Origin: Dendrolimus kikuchii
Lineage: Eukaryota; Arthropoda; Insecta; Lepidoptera; Lasiocampidae
NCBI GenBank assembly: GCA_019925095.2
Contig: CM034397.1
Span: 4,111,763-4,175,762 of the forward strand
Direction of reading: 5' to 3'
Length of the DNA stretch: 64,000 bases
Shown piece by piece: positions 45,640-60,600 of the stretch. The position numbers and the translations under genes were made by a program. Each line of letters starts with the position of its first letter. The stretch's first letter is position 1. Under the pieces are notes generated by a model. That model made no database searches and was not told where the DNA came from. It was given only the letters and a program-made list of their open reading frames with translations.

Positions 45640-48600
45640 ATGGCTACAATGGTAAAGGAGAAACGAAAAGAAGTATGTAAAACACTGGTTTCTTTGTTAC
45701 ACATATTTCTAATTATTTGCGTGTAATATTACTCCAAAGGGTTATTGCCTCGCAACGCATCGAGTGCGAAAAAGTTGCTTTAAAATTGTATTTGTTATTG
45801 TAATTGTATTATGGTTTCATTTCAAACAGTATTCATTTATCCTTTATTTATTACTTGATTTAAATGAAAGAGATAATAAATGTAAGTCTAACTTTATAGA
45901 AAAATTCACTGAAAATCATTACAGAATTGATTTAACTATTATAATACATAAGCATAAGCATAGCAAATTAGGAAATGTATAACAAATTAGCAATAAAGTT
46001 TATGATGATTGTTCCACTTTTTTAGATCAATATGATAGCTTATAATATTACTACTTTAAAATGGGCTACCTCATGGTAGCCCGTAAATATAAAATTTACC
46101 TCTTGGTTTCTGAGATGAATGTGCAGTTGAAATGAAACAAAAATTAAATAATTTTATTTCTCTATTTTGTTCCACCACATATAAATTGTTGTAGCAATTA
46201 TAATTACATTAACAATGCATAGTGAAAAATTAAGTTATGATCACATTGCAGTGCTACTCACAGCTGCTTGTTTTTACATAGTATTATATAATAGTGTGAT
46301 ATTAAATAACCTAGATATTACTGAAATAACAAGGTGCCTAGAGCAAAAACCCAAATAAAAAACATTATATTATTGTATGTTTATAACTAAATGGTTCTCT
46401 GCAGTTTTGGTGTTCCTTGGAAACAGATTAAGGGTGCGGTATAGTTATAGGGCACATTTATTTATTATTGGAGGTGTAAAGTGAATTTTTGTAGTTTATA
46501 AAACTGAAGCTAAGCAAACTTAGTGAAGTGAAGTATCACTCCCGCCTAAGCCTTTTAACCTATATTAAAAAAGTTCATAACAGTTCATAGTAAATAAATG
46601 CATCCTATAACTATACCCCACCACAAATTAATGACTAATAAATTGTAACAATTAACACATTATTTTGCAAATGTCAATTTCCAAAAGATTTGTCACTGCT
46701 TGTGTCAATGTAGTATATTTCCTATTTTCTTATTTTAGTGGCTTTATCTACTAGTTTCATTAAACTAGCAGATATTTCATCATAAGTACATGATTAATTC
46801 CCTTATATCTAAAAACTTACATTATTAGTAGTATAGTAATAGTATTACAATTTAAATTTTAGTTACTTGATACTATGGTTTCACCTGTATTAAATTAGAT
46901 TTGAAGATGGATCACCTTACTTTCTCAACAAATGGGTTATTGAACTGCAAAACATTTTTTCAAAATAAACTGAGTTCTTGAAATTTTTGTATTCAGCATA
47001 AAAAACTTCATTTCATTTTATTACGTTTTTTAATTTACCTCATTACAGAAAAAGAAAATTAAAGACAATAGCAAATCTGAAAGAACAGTGATGCCAGAGT
47101 TATTAACTTCTGAAAGACCACTTAATACTATAGATATTGCAAGTACTTCCAATTTTGTATGTAATGTTTTACAAGATGACACAGACACCACTCTTGTATT
47201 ACAATGTAGTGTTGAGATACCTGAAAATGAAGAATTAGATATTAATAAAGAAACAAAAACTGTAGATATCAAATATACAGCAGAAGATTTAGCTTCACTT
47301 GATAGTAGTAGTATAACTAAAGCCAAAGAAACTAAACTAGAACACTCTAATGTAATAAAACAATGTATTTCAACTGAAATAAGTGATTTATCACAAACTC
47401 AAACAAAATCACTCAATGAAGTAACTTTGCAATTGCAAGCACGTAAAGAATTTCTTACAGATAATGTAGGTGATAATTATTTAGATTTAAATAAAAGAGT
47501 AAAGAATATTTCAATACCAAAAATTGAGAATGTAACAGATGCAAGAGCAAAAGATATAGAAAATCCTGAAGCCTATTTGGGTATAAAAGAAGATGGTGTA
47601 ATAGAAGAATCTAGAGGCTCCTTAGATGGTCAAATTTTGGGTGAATTTATTGATAATTCTCAAGTTATAGAATCTACAGTAAGGACAACTCAAGAAGATG
47701 TAATGCCCTCTGCTCCGCTGTTCGAAGAAGATCTGCAGGTACTTGGAGTCACTTTTAGTATTTTTTAACTACTTAGATAACAACAACAGCCAAAAGAGCT
47801 TGACACATGGGAGCATAAATCAAATACAGATTCAAAGATCTTGTATTGTTTGACTCTGTTTATATTCTTATCTTTTGATTCTAAATATCTTGTCAGATTC
47901 CTCTCAGCCTCTGAATTACTATATATTTTTCTCAAGGGCCAACAATTTTGTTCTGGTTTTCTCTTCAATATTTGTAGCTTTCAGTCGCAAATAGTGAAGA
48001 AGTGAATGTGTCTTTGGCAATACACATGAGAAGGGTGTCAAAAATAAAATAAAATTTACATACATACATAACTTCATGCCAGTTCCCTTGCGGGGTAGGC
48101 ATGAACAACAGAGTGCCATTTAGGCCCATTCTTACACACCTCACTTGCTTCTTTGACATTCATAACTCTTGTCATGCACACTCGTTTGTTCTTAAGGCTC
48201 CTGACATCACCCTCCGCTAGTACACGATTAATTTGATCATGGAAGGTGTGTCATGGCCTTCCACGACTTCTGCATCCATCCACTTTGTAGAGTAAAATAA
48301 AATTTGCTCTACAAAAACAAAATCATTGTAATTTAACACATTCAGGCACATGAATAGTGTAATATGTAATCCTTTGACACAGTTTAGGAGTAGTTTTTAA
48401 GTCCTTAAGGTCCATTAATAAGATTACCATATAAAGTTTATTTCCCGGTCTAATGGTTTGCTCTCTGGCTACCAAAAAATATATTAATCTATTCATACCT
48501 AAAGCAATGATTGGAAAAGGAAAGGAAAATCTGAAAAACTTATATTCATGTGCTGGTATAGAAATATGTATGTATTTATCATTAACTCTCAATATAACAA

Positions 48601-51600
48601 GTGTTTTTCTTGTTTATTTACAATTTTACATTTGTAATATTCTGAATGTTTATAAATAATTTCTGCACATTACACAACTTTAAGTTACTTTTAAATCTTG
48701 AACTCTTTTATTTATAACAGCTGGTGTTGAAGTGTTATTTGAAAGTTATATTTATTTATCATACTTAAAAATTCAGTAATGCTAATATGTACTGAGAAAT
48801 ATTATTACTTATAGATGACAATACAGTACAAGCAACCACAGGAAATCACACCAATACCCAGAGATAAAGTACACTGTATGTCTTTGGATGAGGCTATCAA
48901 GGTTTTTGGAGGGAAAGAGATAGAGCAAGTTAGAATTATAAGTGAAAGAGAAGAAGCTATAGTGGAGGAAGGACCTGTGAGTGGTCCAGAACATCCTTTG
49001 GTTGATTTGTTGTCAACCTTTAGGTGAGCTTTTTTATGAAAGTAACTCTGTTACACTTTCACACAAAAACTACTACACCAATTTTTAGAAACTCAGTATA
49101 TATATATATATATATTGTGGATGCCAAGGACGAACATAGATAGGATACTTTTTATCCTGAAAAATGGGACAGTTTTCGGGATAAAATATATTTTTCTCTC
49201 AGTTTGTTATGTTTTTTCGAAAAACTATTGGACCAATTCAGCTGAAATTTAGTATATACGTAATTATAATACCGAGGATGGCCAAGGGATACTTCTCATT
49301 CCAAATAATGGGATAGATTTATATAAAGGTTATCCCAGATAGTACGATAGGTTGAGCTTTTTTTTGTGATTTGCCATTTTGGTAATTTTATCCATTTTGG
49401 TAATTTTGATCATATCGGTTTTGTTATAATTTTGTACATATGTAGTTTTAATACCGAAAATGGGTATAGATACTTTTCATCTTGGGAGATGGGATGGTTT
49501 TGTTTACTTGGGGCAAAGCACAACTTGCTAGCTTGCACAACAAGCACTATATAACCTGTATTAATGCTTGTTCTATAAACAAGAGGCAAGTACGAGGGTT
49601 TGATTTGCGGTGCAGCCACAGCGGAACCTCTAGTAATATGATAAAGCTCAAATTATTTTTTGCACATATTTTTTCATCATATGAACTCACACATTTTATA
49701 TTCATAATCTAAGATAGAACTCTTGTGTTGTGGGTATTATACAATGGACAACTCAGGGGCCAATCCCTGGCACACAGATCGGAGTTAATAAAGAAATTGT
49801 TTGTTTACAAAATTTACAGATCGTCATTAATCGCAGTAGAACGAGAATGTATCAATTTAACTCATGGATTTGCTGATCAGGAGAAATCTTTGCCAAAACT
49901 ATGGAGAATAGAGAAGCGATACATTAATGTAGCTAAGCAATGCACTTGTGGAGACAATGTGGACTTCAGAGCAACATATGAACATGCTGAATTACTGAAA
50001 GAGAGGTTGCCAGTTGCTAAATTAAAATTAGAAGGTTTACAAAGAGATGTTCGAGAATCTTATTGTCATCATCAGCATGAAGCGCTATTAACACATTGTC
50101 AGGTAGATTTTTTGAAAAATTAAAATATGGCTCTTACATAATAGATCATATTCACATTTTGTATTAGTCTAGGTATAATATACCAATTAATAGTACTTGA
50201 ATATATATATATTTTTAAGGAGTAGCTCAGCAATTTATTATAATAAGTAAAAGATATTTTGTAGAAATATAAACGACAATTTAATTTACATGAAAATTAG
50301 TGATGGCATATTTCACTGATCATCAGTTAAATAAGTTGATATAAAATAAATCACTTTTCACTTGAGTTACAAGAACAGGAAACAACCGTTAAATTTCATC
50401 AGAACATTATTTCATGTGAGACAATCCATTAAAGCGCCATATACTACAATATAGCTAAAGTAAATAATCCAAATGATAAACGAGTGAACTTATTTGAGTA
50501 AAATTGAATCTTATTCTTAAAAAGGTTAGGCATTAATTTGCTTGAGTTATTTAATACTCCGTGAAGTAAAATTGAGAGTGGAATATATTTTCTCATTTCA
50601 CAGTTTGAATAATGACTTACAGTTGTAGTCATCACCGGGACACGTCGCGAAACTGTTATTTTAACATAATATTTTCTTAAGTTTTCGCGACTTGTATACA
50701 TAATAAAACTAGGTTTTAAGCACGGTAATTTATTTGATTTTGGTTTTTCCGACGTTTCGGCCACTTTTCAGTGGCCGTGATCACGGAAGACAAAGATGTC
50801 AAGTGTCAAGTATTGTTAAAGTTTTATTTAGGCTACCGCCAACTTGTTAATTTTAATTTTGTTTATGGTTATTATATACTCTATGGGAGCCTAATCTAAT
50901 TTACTACCGCTTTGCAACATGTTATGGCTTGAAGAGAAGAAGCACCGCCGCAAGAAACTCTTCAGCAAACATTCCTAGCTCTAATAATTTTATATAATAT
51001 TAATATTCTCTCCACCCATTTTAATATTATATAAAATTACTAGCTTCTGCCCGCGACTTCGTCCGCGTGGAATAGTTTAAAAAAAGTAGGAAAGTTAAAA
51101 AAAAAAAACCCGATTTTGAAACATTCTTAATTAACGCTCCGCTCTTATTGGTCTTAGCGTGATGATATTTAGCCTATAGCCTTCCTCGATAAATGGGCTA
51201 TCTAACACTGAACGAATTTTTCAAATCAGACCAGTAGTTCCTGAGATTAGCGCGTTCAAGCAAACAAACAAACTCTTCATCTTTATATATTAGTATAAGA
51301 TTAGAGCTAGGCATGTTTGTTGAAGAGTTTCTTGCGCCGCTTCTTCTTTTCAAGCCATAACATGTTGCGAAGCAGTAGTAAATTTGATTAGGCGACATTT
51401 GGACCTAAATATATTTTTTGGTTTAATAGTATTCTAAACTATTATTTTGTTTTAAGACTTTCAGGCTGTTATGGTTTATTTATTTTACTAAAACTGAAAG
51501 TCTGAAATTAAAATAATAATTTAAAATACCATTTGCAACCAAAAATATGCTATGGTCCAAAAGTCGCTTACGATAAAGGCTCGATATATTTCAGATAGAC

Positions 51601-54600
51601 GAACTGATATTAGAGACAGTGCAAAGCAGCAAAGGGGATATCCGGGAGGCGTTATCGCTTATTCTCAATGCACTGAGACATAGTGATGGTGCGCCCAAAT
51701 TATTGGCTGACGCATTACAAAGATGGGCGGCTGCTTTGGCCAATGCATTAGTCGATAAGAGAGATATTAGACACTTATTGTTCTTACTGCATCACCTTTT
51801 CAGGTAATGTACTAGTATTTAATTTTGATATTTACTTTGTGTACAGTTTGATCCATTTTGTATTTAATACAGATTATTTAAATGTGAATGTGTGTTCAAT
51901 ACAAACATTTTTATTCAAACTGAATTCCACAGAGAAAAATATATTTGTAAGTCATACATATAAGTTAAACCACTTCACAATGTATTAATGAACCAATCAT
52001 TATAATAATAAATAATAATCGGCAGACAAACACACACATTGTATATCCCCAAGCTAAGCAAGTTACGCTTGTGTTATGGGTAATATGTACAACGGACCAC
52101 TCTGAAGCCGATCCCAGACATCCAGACCATACTAAATAACAGAAAGTTTATTTCCGAAATTTTCCATGCCAGGAATCAAATCCGGAGCTTCTGCGTTTCA
52201 GCGAGTTCGGCCGGCTAAGACTTAACCCGCTCAACCACAGAGGCCGTCATTATGTAAACGTAATCTACTATACTATATCTTTACAACCAAAGTAGGATGG
52301 TTTCTGTGGATATATGTCCAGTGTTTACACAAATAAAGCAGCATAATAAGCTCTAGTCAATAAAGGATGAAATCTATTTATATATTTCAGACAAACTCGT
52401 TCAGTGCAATGGGCCGTTGGAGTAGTCAATTTGTCGGTTGAAGACTCTGTAGCTGCTGCACAGATTATTGCGTTGATGGACATCTTACTGGCTAGGTCCA
52501 GGCTCGATACTGCTGTAGAATGTACTGAAGGTAAAAACTTATAATATGCTAGCTTCTACCCGCGACTTCGTCCGCGTGGAATAGTTAAAAAAAAGTAAGT
52601 TAAAAAACCCCCCGATTTTGAAACATTCTTCATTGGTGCTCTGTTCCTATTGGTCTTAGCGTGATGATATATAGCCTATAGCCTTCCTCGATAAATGGGA
52701 TATCTAACACTGAAAGAATTTTTTAAATCATACCAGTAGTTCTTGAGATTAGCGTGTTCAAGAAAACAAACAAACAAATTAACTCTTCAGCTTTATATAT
52801 TAGTGTGCGATTTAGTATGTTTAAAGTTTTTTTACATAGGTATACTTTATTTATTATGACGGAAGTAGCTTTAGTGTTCCGCTAAATGTTGTAATTAGTG
52901 GTTACCGAAAAGTACATATTTAACTAACACAACATAGAGAATAATAAATTAAGTATGCTAACCCCAAATAAAGGTGCACAAAAAAACGTGTAACATAAAA
53001 TCTTAACTACAAATCTTGCCTTCTTTTTGGAGGTAGGCCGGCAAACTCTTAGCTCACTCAACCACAGAGGATATATTACAGGATATAGGTAACTAATGTC
53101 TCAAGGTGGGCAACAAATGACACACTGAAATATTATATGCGGTCCGGTCCATCTTTCTCAGATAAAAAAGTATAAATAGTTTTAACTATGCAGATATTGA
53201 AGAAGGCTGGGAGGAGGTGGACAGGCATGGAGGCAGTGGAGCAGTAAGTGAAGGGATGCTGCGAGAGAGGGACTTGTTATCACTACTCTTTGTGCTTCCA
53301 CTCAGAGATTTAGTAGCGAGATTGGTGTTGTTCACAAATGCCGTAAGTGTTTCCTTTGGCTGGGTCCGTTTGGCTTAATAAAATTAAATTCATCAGTATG
53401 GAATCAAGTCGTTTACCTGCCGTTGTGCCGAATTTAAACAGCAATATTGTCAATTTTAACTGTCAAACGTGACATTAGATAATATTGTTACGACCGACAA
53501 AGACCGATTCACACCTGCAGTTTATTACTTTCAAGCATTGGAACTTCTTCTGTTTACTTTGTGTTTAAAATTTGTAATTAGAAAACAGCCAATTGTGTAT
53601 TGTAAATCTTTTATGGCAGTCATTAGACAGGTGTGTCGAACTGATTCTGAGAAATTTGGTCTACGCGGTCAGGCAGCCATATTGTATCGGTGCAGTATAA
53701 AGCAATGGCCCAATGGAGAGATCGGCAGTCAAAGCGCTAACACAAGCGAAGCAAGACGTGTGTACATTTTAGTGGCGAACTTTGCGCGTGTTCTTGAATT
53801 GTGCATTACATTTGGACTCATTGCGTCCGGTTATATTTTTACCTGTGTTATACGTGTTTGTATAGTTCTAATAAATGCTATAGTAATTCTAACGGCATTT
53901 TAATTCGAGTCCCGTACTCGTAACAATATTGACAATTGAAAAAAAATGGTCTCACAAGGTTTAGGACACCTTTATGTTTCCAGCTGATTAATTGATGGGA
54001 ATAACTGCCTTCGTTTCAACTCTTCAAAAAGTCAGTAAAAAGATATAAAGAAACTAGTTTACTTTTATGACTAAATGTAAGGTCTTGCGATAATAAGTCT
54101 GTTCCAACACGATTTAAAACTGTCACCGAAATATAAGAGTCATGCATGTTATAGTTTTATGATCAGAGGATGGAGGAGGATGAGTTTGCATCTATATGTT
54201 TAAATCCTGTCGAAATAAACCTGTGGTACAGCAGTCGGACTGTTTGTTGTTGTTATGGCTATCATACAACAGACAACTTGGTAACATCACGTTTACCAAA
54301 AATTGAATTTAGGATCTTTCTACTAGTAAGCCAGGTGCGCACAACGCTTACATTAATTACAGTAATTTTGTGCCTGTGAGTTTGATAATCTAATTTTACA
54401 GTGAACAATGATTTGCTATTAAAAAAAACCTAGTAATTGATGCAATTTATTACATATTAATTGTACCTGGTATACTGTGCAATTCTACACAAAGAAATAA
54501 AAGGTTTAATTTTGTAATATGTTTATGAAAGTGCTTTTGGGTACACAATATTTATCTCTCATAGATTTCATAGTACAAAATATTTACCTATTGGGCCTTC

Positions 54601-57600
54601 CCGGGCATTCGCAGAAGAACCCACCAAAGGTTCATCATAGTCGGATCAATGGTTATGGGACGTATAAAGGACAAAGATACAAACATTCACTTTTATTTAT
54701 GTAGGCTCAATACTACTTACTCCTCTTTTAAATGTTGTTAAATCCTAAAGCTTATTAGTTTTTTTTTATAATTCAGGATATAAAACAAGCAAGAGAATAC
54801 GAATGGGGCGATACGTATGGGGGGCGAGGGGTGCTTAAAGCGTGCTGCGGCGTGCGCGTACTACTCGCGACGTTTCAACGCGCTTCAATCGTACACGCGC
54901 AGTACACGCGCCTTTTGCACGCACTGCGAGAAATCGCTGCGCGCGTTTTACTCGCGTTGTCGTGTTTGAATATGCATTCAAGGTATGGTATACGTGTCAC
55001 AGTACGTATCAGCCTGGAGATATTTTTTCGTTTGTATTAGTGTAATATTCTATTATTCTTTCAATGTGTCACTAAAACTCATAATTTCTTGCTTAGATTT
55101 TAGTATTTATTGAATTAGTATTACTGATGTTATATAATTTTGTATAAGAAAATATAATTTTAACATTCAGTTCTCAGCATCCTAGGATTCCAATCTAGAG
55201 CGAAGAATTTACAAACTACATTATATAATAAAACTACGTTTTAACGGTTTTAAGCGCTGTAATTTATTTGACTTTTATTATTCCGGTTCGCCACTTTTAT
55301 GTAGCCGTGATCAAAGAAGACAAAAGATGTCAAATGGCAATGAGTATTGTTAAAGTTTTACTTAGCCTACCGCCAACTTGTTCATATAATAATTTATACT
55401 GGTCGCGAAAACTTAAGAAAATGTTATGTTAATGATTTAGCGATTGTTATCTGTTGTATTGTCCACATAAAAAAATAAATACAGGTGACTAAAACCGGAT
55501 TAAAATCTTGTTTGCGCTAGCTACCATGTGCCTCATACTTTTGCATCAGTCGAACAGATCGATTAGAAAGCAACATTATTACAAACTCAAAACCGTCTCC
55601 AAGTTGACTGTTATATTTATTTACTATTGTATTATCGTTATAATCCTTAATCAACTTTATTTTTATTATCTGTTAACAATTAGGAATCTTTTTTCTTTAT
55701 ACTTATTTAAATATCGGCAGTCATCCGCGACTTCGTTTGTATATCCCGGAAATTCGCAAATTGAACAACCATCAACGACACCTGCCCTTATGAGACTTCG
55801 GTTCGCGACACATGAAATGACGCATTTCGACTTGACCCTTTCAGCCAATTATGATCTATAAACTATGTTACTGTAAAGTGCACTCAAAAACTGTTCATTA
55901 GTTTTCGCGTGAAAGAGTCACAAGCATTCTGTTGGAGCTTAACCGGTGCTACTCTGCTAGGAGGGGAGCCGCCAATACTGCAACACACAACCAGTCCGCC
56001 TTACACCGTCCGGCGACGCTTACGCATATAATAAACCACACATTTATTTATTTTTTTTTTATTGCAGGAGATCAGCAGACAGGCAGACGGCCCACTTGAT
56101 GGAAAGCGGTTACCATCGCCTATGGACATTTGCAACACCAAAGTTGCTACAAATGCGCTGCTGCTCTCTTAAGGGAAAATGGAACCTGTTCACTAATGCC
56201 GGAACACAACTCAAAGTTGTTATGGCGACATACTTTAGACTAGAGGTGGTAGCCATCCAGTCGAGCAAATGCCCTACCACCTGGCTGTGGGTTGTTAAGT
56301 CGCCTCTTACGACAGGCCGCCCGGCCGCAGGAAATTGTATTCTTTCTGCGTTCCTGCACGGATAGATCGTTTACCTTTGTCGCGTATCATATCTGTACTG
56401 GGGTCACAATAAAGTCGTTATATCATAACAGTCCACTGATTACTACAAGAACCCCACAACACCCCAGGAGGAACCTAGACACATTCCAACCTCACAAACT
56501 TTCTCGCTCGATGAAAACACATATTGTGTGGATAATATGCAACTCAGAGGCCGATTTTAGTAACAGTTCAACTTGTTTTTGAATCGAATATATACATACA
56601 ACCCGTTAGAGTTAACTTGAGACTTCGCTCGGATGACGTAAACGCGAGGTACTGACGCGTCGATGGCGAAAGCGGTAAGAAGGCGGGGGTCGGGAGGGGA
56701 GCGCGTATTCCGCTCAGGTTTCAAGTTAACTCTTGCGGATAGTAAATAATGTGAATTTATTTTCTGTTTATACTGTCTGCATGCTAATAAATAAATCGTC
56801 CAAAATAGTTTTTTTAATAATTTAATGAATGTCCTACTGGTAGCTCCTCTAGATTTGAAACTACCATTATTTTATATTGCAAAAACTAAGGAGTTTTATT
56901 GTATTGTAAATAGAAATTTAAACTACTGTTGTGAGTTTTATAAGATTCAATATTTTTCCTTTGTTAATAGTTTCAGAGGCACCTATACGAAAGAAATGCA
57001 AATAAAAGTATGGGCAGAATTAGAAGCTGCATTTGTTCATGGTTTTATTCTATTTGGCACAGAAGGTATTCATAGATTGCCCGCTACGTTGCTCACCGAT
57101 GAAAGTGCACGAGATTATTGCAACACATTCATAGCTGGATTACATGGTAAATATGACAAAAATAATTTTGAGTCGCAGTATTAACTGTCACATTCACAGA
57201 GCTTAACGGTAGATTAACGTTTAAGTCTGCTAACAACGTCAATTAGTAGCAGAGGTTAAGCAAATATTGCTTAGAATTGTTATAAACAGCAAAATTTGGT
57301 AATAAATTTTAATAATTAACATCGAGGTCAATTAGTAACAGAGACTAGAAGAGATAGATATATCCTATAGTATAGTAGTAGAGAGAGGGAGATTCGTTAG
57401 CAGACTTAAAGAAATAAGTACAACGAGATTTTCCATTGTCAATATTTAAGATTAATAATTGACCATTATTATCCTGCGCATGGGGTAACTTTTAGAACAT
57501 TTGTAGAACTTTAGTTAAGCTCTATATTTCAGATCAGTAGTGTAGCCTATTCAAGTTGCTTATAAAATATTATAAGGATTACATTAATCTATACGCATGA

Positions 57601-60600
57601 AAACTACAGAACGGATTTAAATGAAACTCGATATAGAGTTAGCTTATATCCCGGGGCGTGACTTAGTACACTTTTTATTACGATAAATGACGTCTTTTAA
57701 AATAACGGAAAAGATGGCGCTCCTGTTGCATTTTTTTTAGAAACTACTGAACATATGAATTAAATTCGACACAGGGCTGACTTATAACACGAATCAACAC
57801 TTAGGATATTTTTTACCCCGATAAATCACGTTGTTTCCGGCGGATTATTAAAATCGCTATAACTCAATAACATACGTTGTCAGGTTGCTCGCATGTCATT
57901 CATTACGTATTAGGTATTTCAAATCAGGTTTGCTGCGACTTTTCTTTATGTGTTGCTGTGCAGTTGTCTACACTATATTAAGTTAGTATCTTTGTAATTG
58001 TAGTGAATTGAACAAGAAACTAAAGTATTGAAAGTTTATATATACATAAACCACCTAATTAAATTTTTATGTACGTAACATAGAGCTAACCTAGGGATTT
58101 CACATAGAACTCCAGTATTAATATATTTGTGATGGATAATTAAAAACATATGAAACTGATTATATAACATGTACGATACGATTGATGGATAATCCTAATG
58201 ATGCATTAGCTAGGCGCGGACAACTTAAAGTCCTTTGAAATTAATTAAAACATTTCAGAGAAATCTACGAGACGCATCGAGGCACTTTCAGTGGAAATAC
58301 CATTGCAACAGTGCGACGTGCGCGTGCGCATAATAGCTCAGGCGGCCATAGATCGCAAATACGACCACGAACTAGCGAAGGCCGTACTGGAATTTCTATT
58401 TCAAGTGAGTGCTATCTATTATAATAAGCAGTCATATCTTGCGACGTGGTGTAGCCATGCTAGAATCGTGATTTTGATTGCAGCCCTTAGGGCCGGCTCG
58501 ATTGGTGTTATATAAAGCTTACGGAGAATGTCGACGTGAAATATTAGCTTTCAGTTAATCATGTTTCGTATAGTGAGTGAAAGTTCCTTTATCCTATAAG
58601 TCTACTACCTCCTATCCTCCTGTCCCGGTAGTCACCGATTAATTTCGCTCGGGGTCCGTTTTAAGAAATGAAATGACCATCGCGGTCCGCACAACATTTT
58701 ATAGAAAAAAATATTTATTAAACAAATGTAATTACGGAAATAACAAAGGTATGTTTTTACATATCCATGAGAAAAATGACATTTTTTCTCGGTCCGAATA
58801 CGGTACGGTCCTCCATTTGGCGACCCCTGTCCTATCCCATTCTTCCTTTTTTATTGACAGGAAATCTGATTCAGGACCATAGAACGTGCAAGGGGGAAAT
58901 ATCGCGGCCCATGTATGGAATTCGCGAGGTCGGGGTGACACTAGCACCTCTAGTCATAATTAGAAGTGCTATTGCCAAACCACGGCTAGGGATACTCACT
59001 AAATCCTCTCGGTGTTCCGTTCTTCGCCTTATGCCAGAGCTACGAGGTACATGGCCTAGCCATGGTAGGCGGCGGCTCATCGGCCTCGTACACCGCCGGG
59101 GGACTTCTTTTTAAACCCGATCCAATCCTTCCTTTTTTTTTAGCCAGGGGAAATCCGATTGAGGACCATAAGCCACGACAAGCACAGAAGCTTGGGGGGG
59201 ATAGTTCGCGACCCGTGTGTGAGATGCTCAGGGTTGGGGTGGCACTAGCATGCTTAGTCAGAACTGGTGCCATGCTATTGCCACACCAGTTAGGGATACC
59301 CACTAAAACCCCTGAGTGTTCCATTCTGCGCCTTATACCAGAGCTACGGGTAAACGGGAGTCTTAACTCCGCGTGCTCTGGCAGGCTGGGGCCTATTCTA
59401 CTGCTGGGGGACAACTTTTATCCCCCGGCATCTTTCAAGTCTAATCCGGGGCGTGGGGCGGTTTGTAACGCGCCCCACAGGAGGAGAGGTGAGCGCGCGC
59501 GGAACACTTGCGCTCTCATCTCGATGGCATGTGCAGGTGAGTGAGAACCCCTATACCCCAAGGGGCCCACCCGCGTCGTCCGCTTACGACGGCTGAAAGT
59601 CGAGTCCCGCTCGCCGGCACGTTCTCCTTTGGCGGTAGCGGAGCAAAGACGTCCGCTCACGCTCGCGCTCCACCTCCTCCTTCGCAAACATGACGCGGTC
59701 GCAGAGGGAGGAGACGGCGGGCCATCCGGGTTTGCTCCCGACTATGGTGCGAACCACGGCTGGGAGCGAATCCCATCCCTCCTATCCCAACCTCTCTATC
59801 GCATCTTAAAGATTGACAACAACAAACATCTACAGGCGTTGGTAACTACTTTGCACTAAGGTGAAATTATTGTGACAAAGAAAGTTGAAAACATCGAGGT
59901 GAAGTTTGCCATTATAACATTCGCAAATTATTTTTATAGAGATAATATGTTATTTGTAATATTTATAATTTCAGGGGATAAAACGTAAGAATGTGCAATG
60001 TAAAGGAGGATGCGAAGCAGCTGCGCGGGAGTGGATGCCGAGGCTACTTGCCGCACATCCATACCTGCACACGCTCGCGCTACATATGGTGGCGGAAATT
60101 AATCAAGGTAATTAGAACTACGCCTTGAGGGATTTCAATTTATTTTTAGGCTTCTATACATTTTAGCAATGTATATTTCCCGTATGAGGGACCTATATAC
60201 CATTATTGGCACACCCTAGTGATTGGAACCCTGTCAAATTGTTCAAGATATTACGAAATATTAATATTTTTTATTTTGTAGTCATACAATACTATTATTA
60301 TTATCACTCAAATTATATTTGAATGTTACTTACAGTGGAACTCATAGACCCGGCGAATATAGATCCACTCTCTGTTGGAACTTGGCGACCAACAACTGGT
60401 GAAATACGAGCTATATTGGAGGATTGGTCACAACGTGCAGCACAATTGTTGCAGTATCTGTTGCTATGTCTGGATTACACACCTTATACGTAAGTTAAAT
60501 AATAATAATAATACGTAATCTAAATTCAAAATGTTTTAAGTGTTACAATGGATGCAGAATTCTTAAAAAACCCGTAGAATCTATATTTCTGCTAGTTGCC

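Noticed and set aside
53469..53903. 144-codon ORF in EPG5 intron 7
   Set aside because: Coincides with the solo LTR and lacks any protein signature.
58767..59687. ORFs of 89-160 codons in EPG5 intron 10
   Set aside because: They lie in tandem GC-rich repeat units and are open on both strands because of composition.
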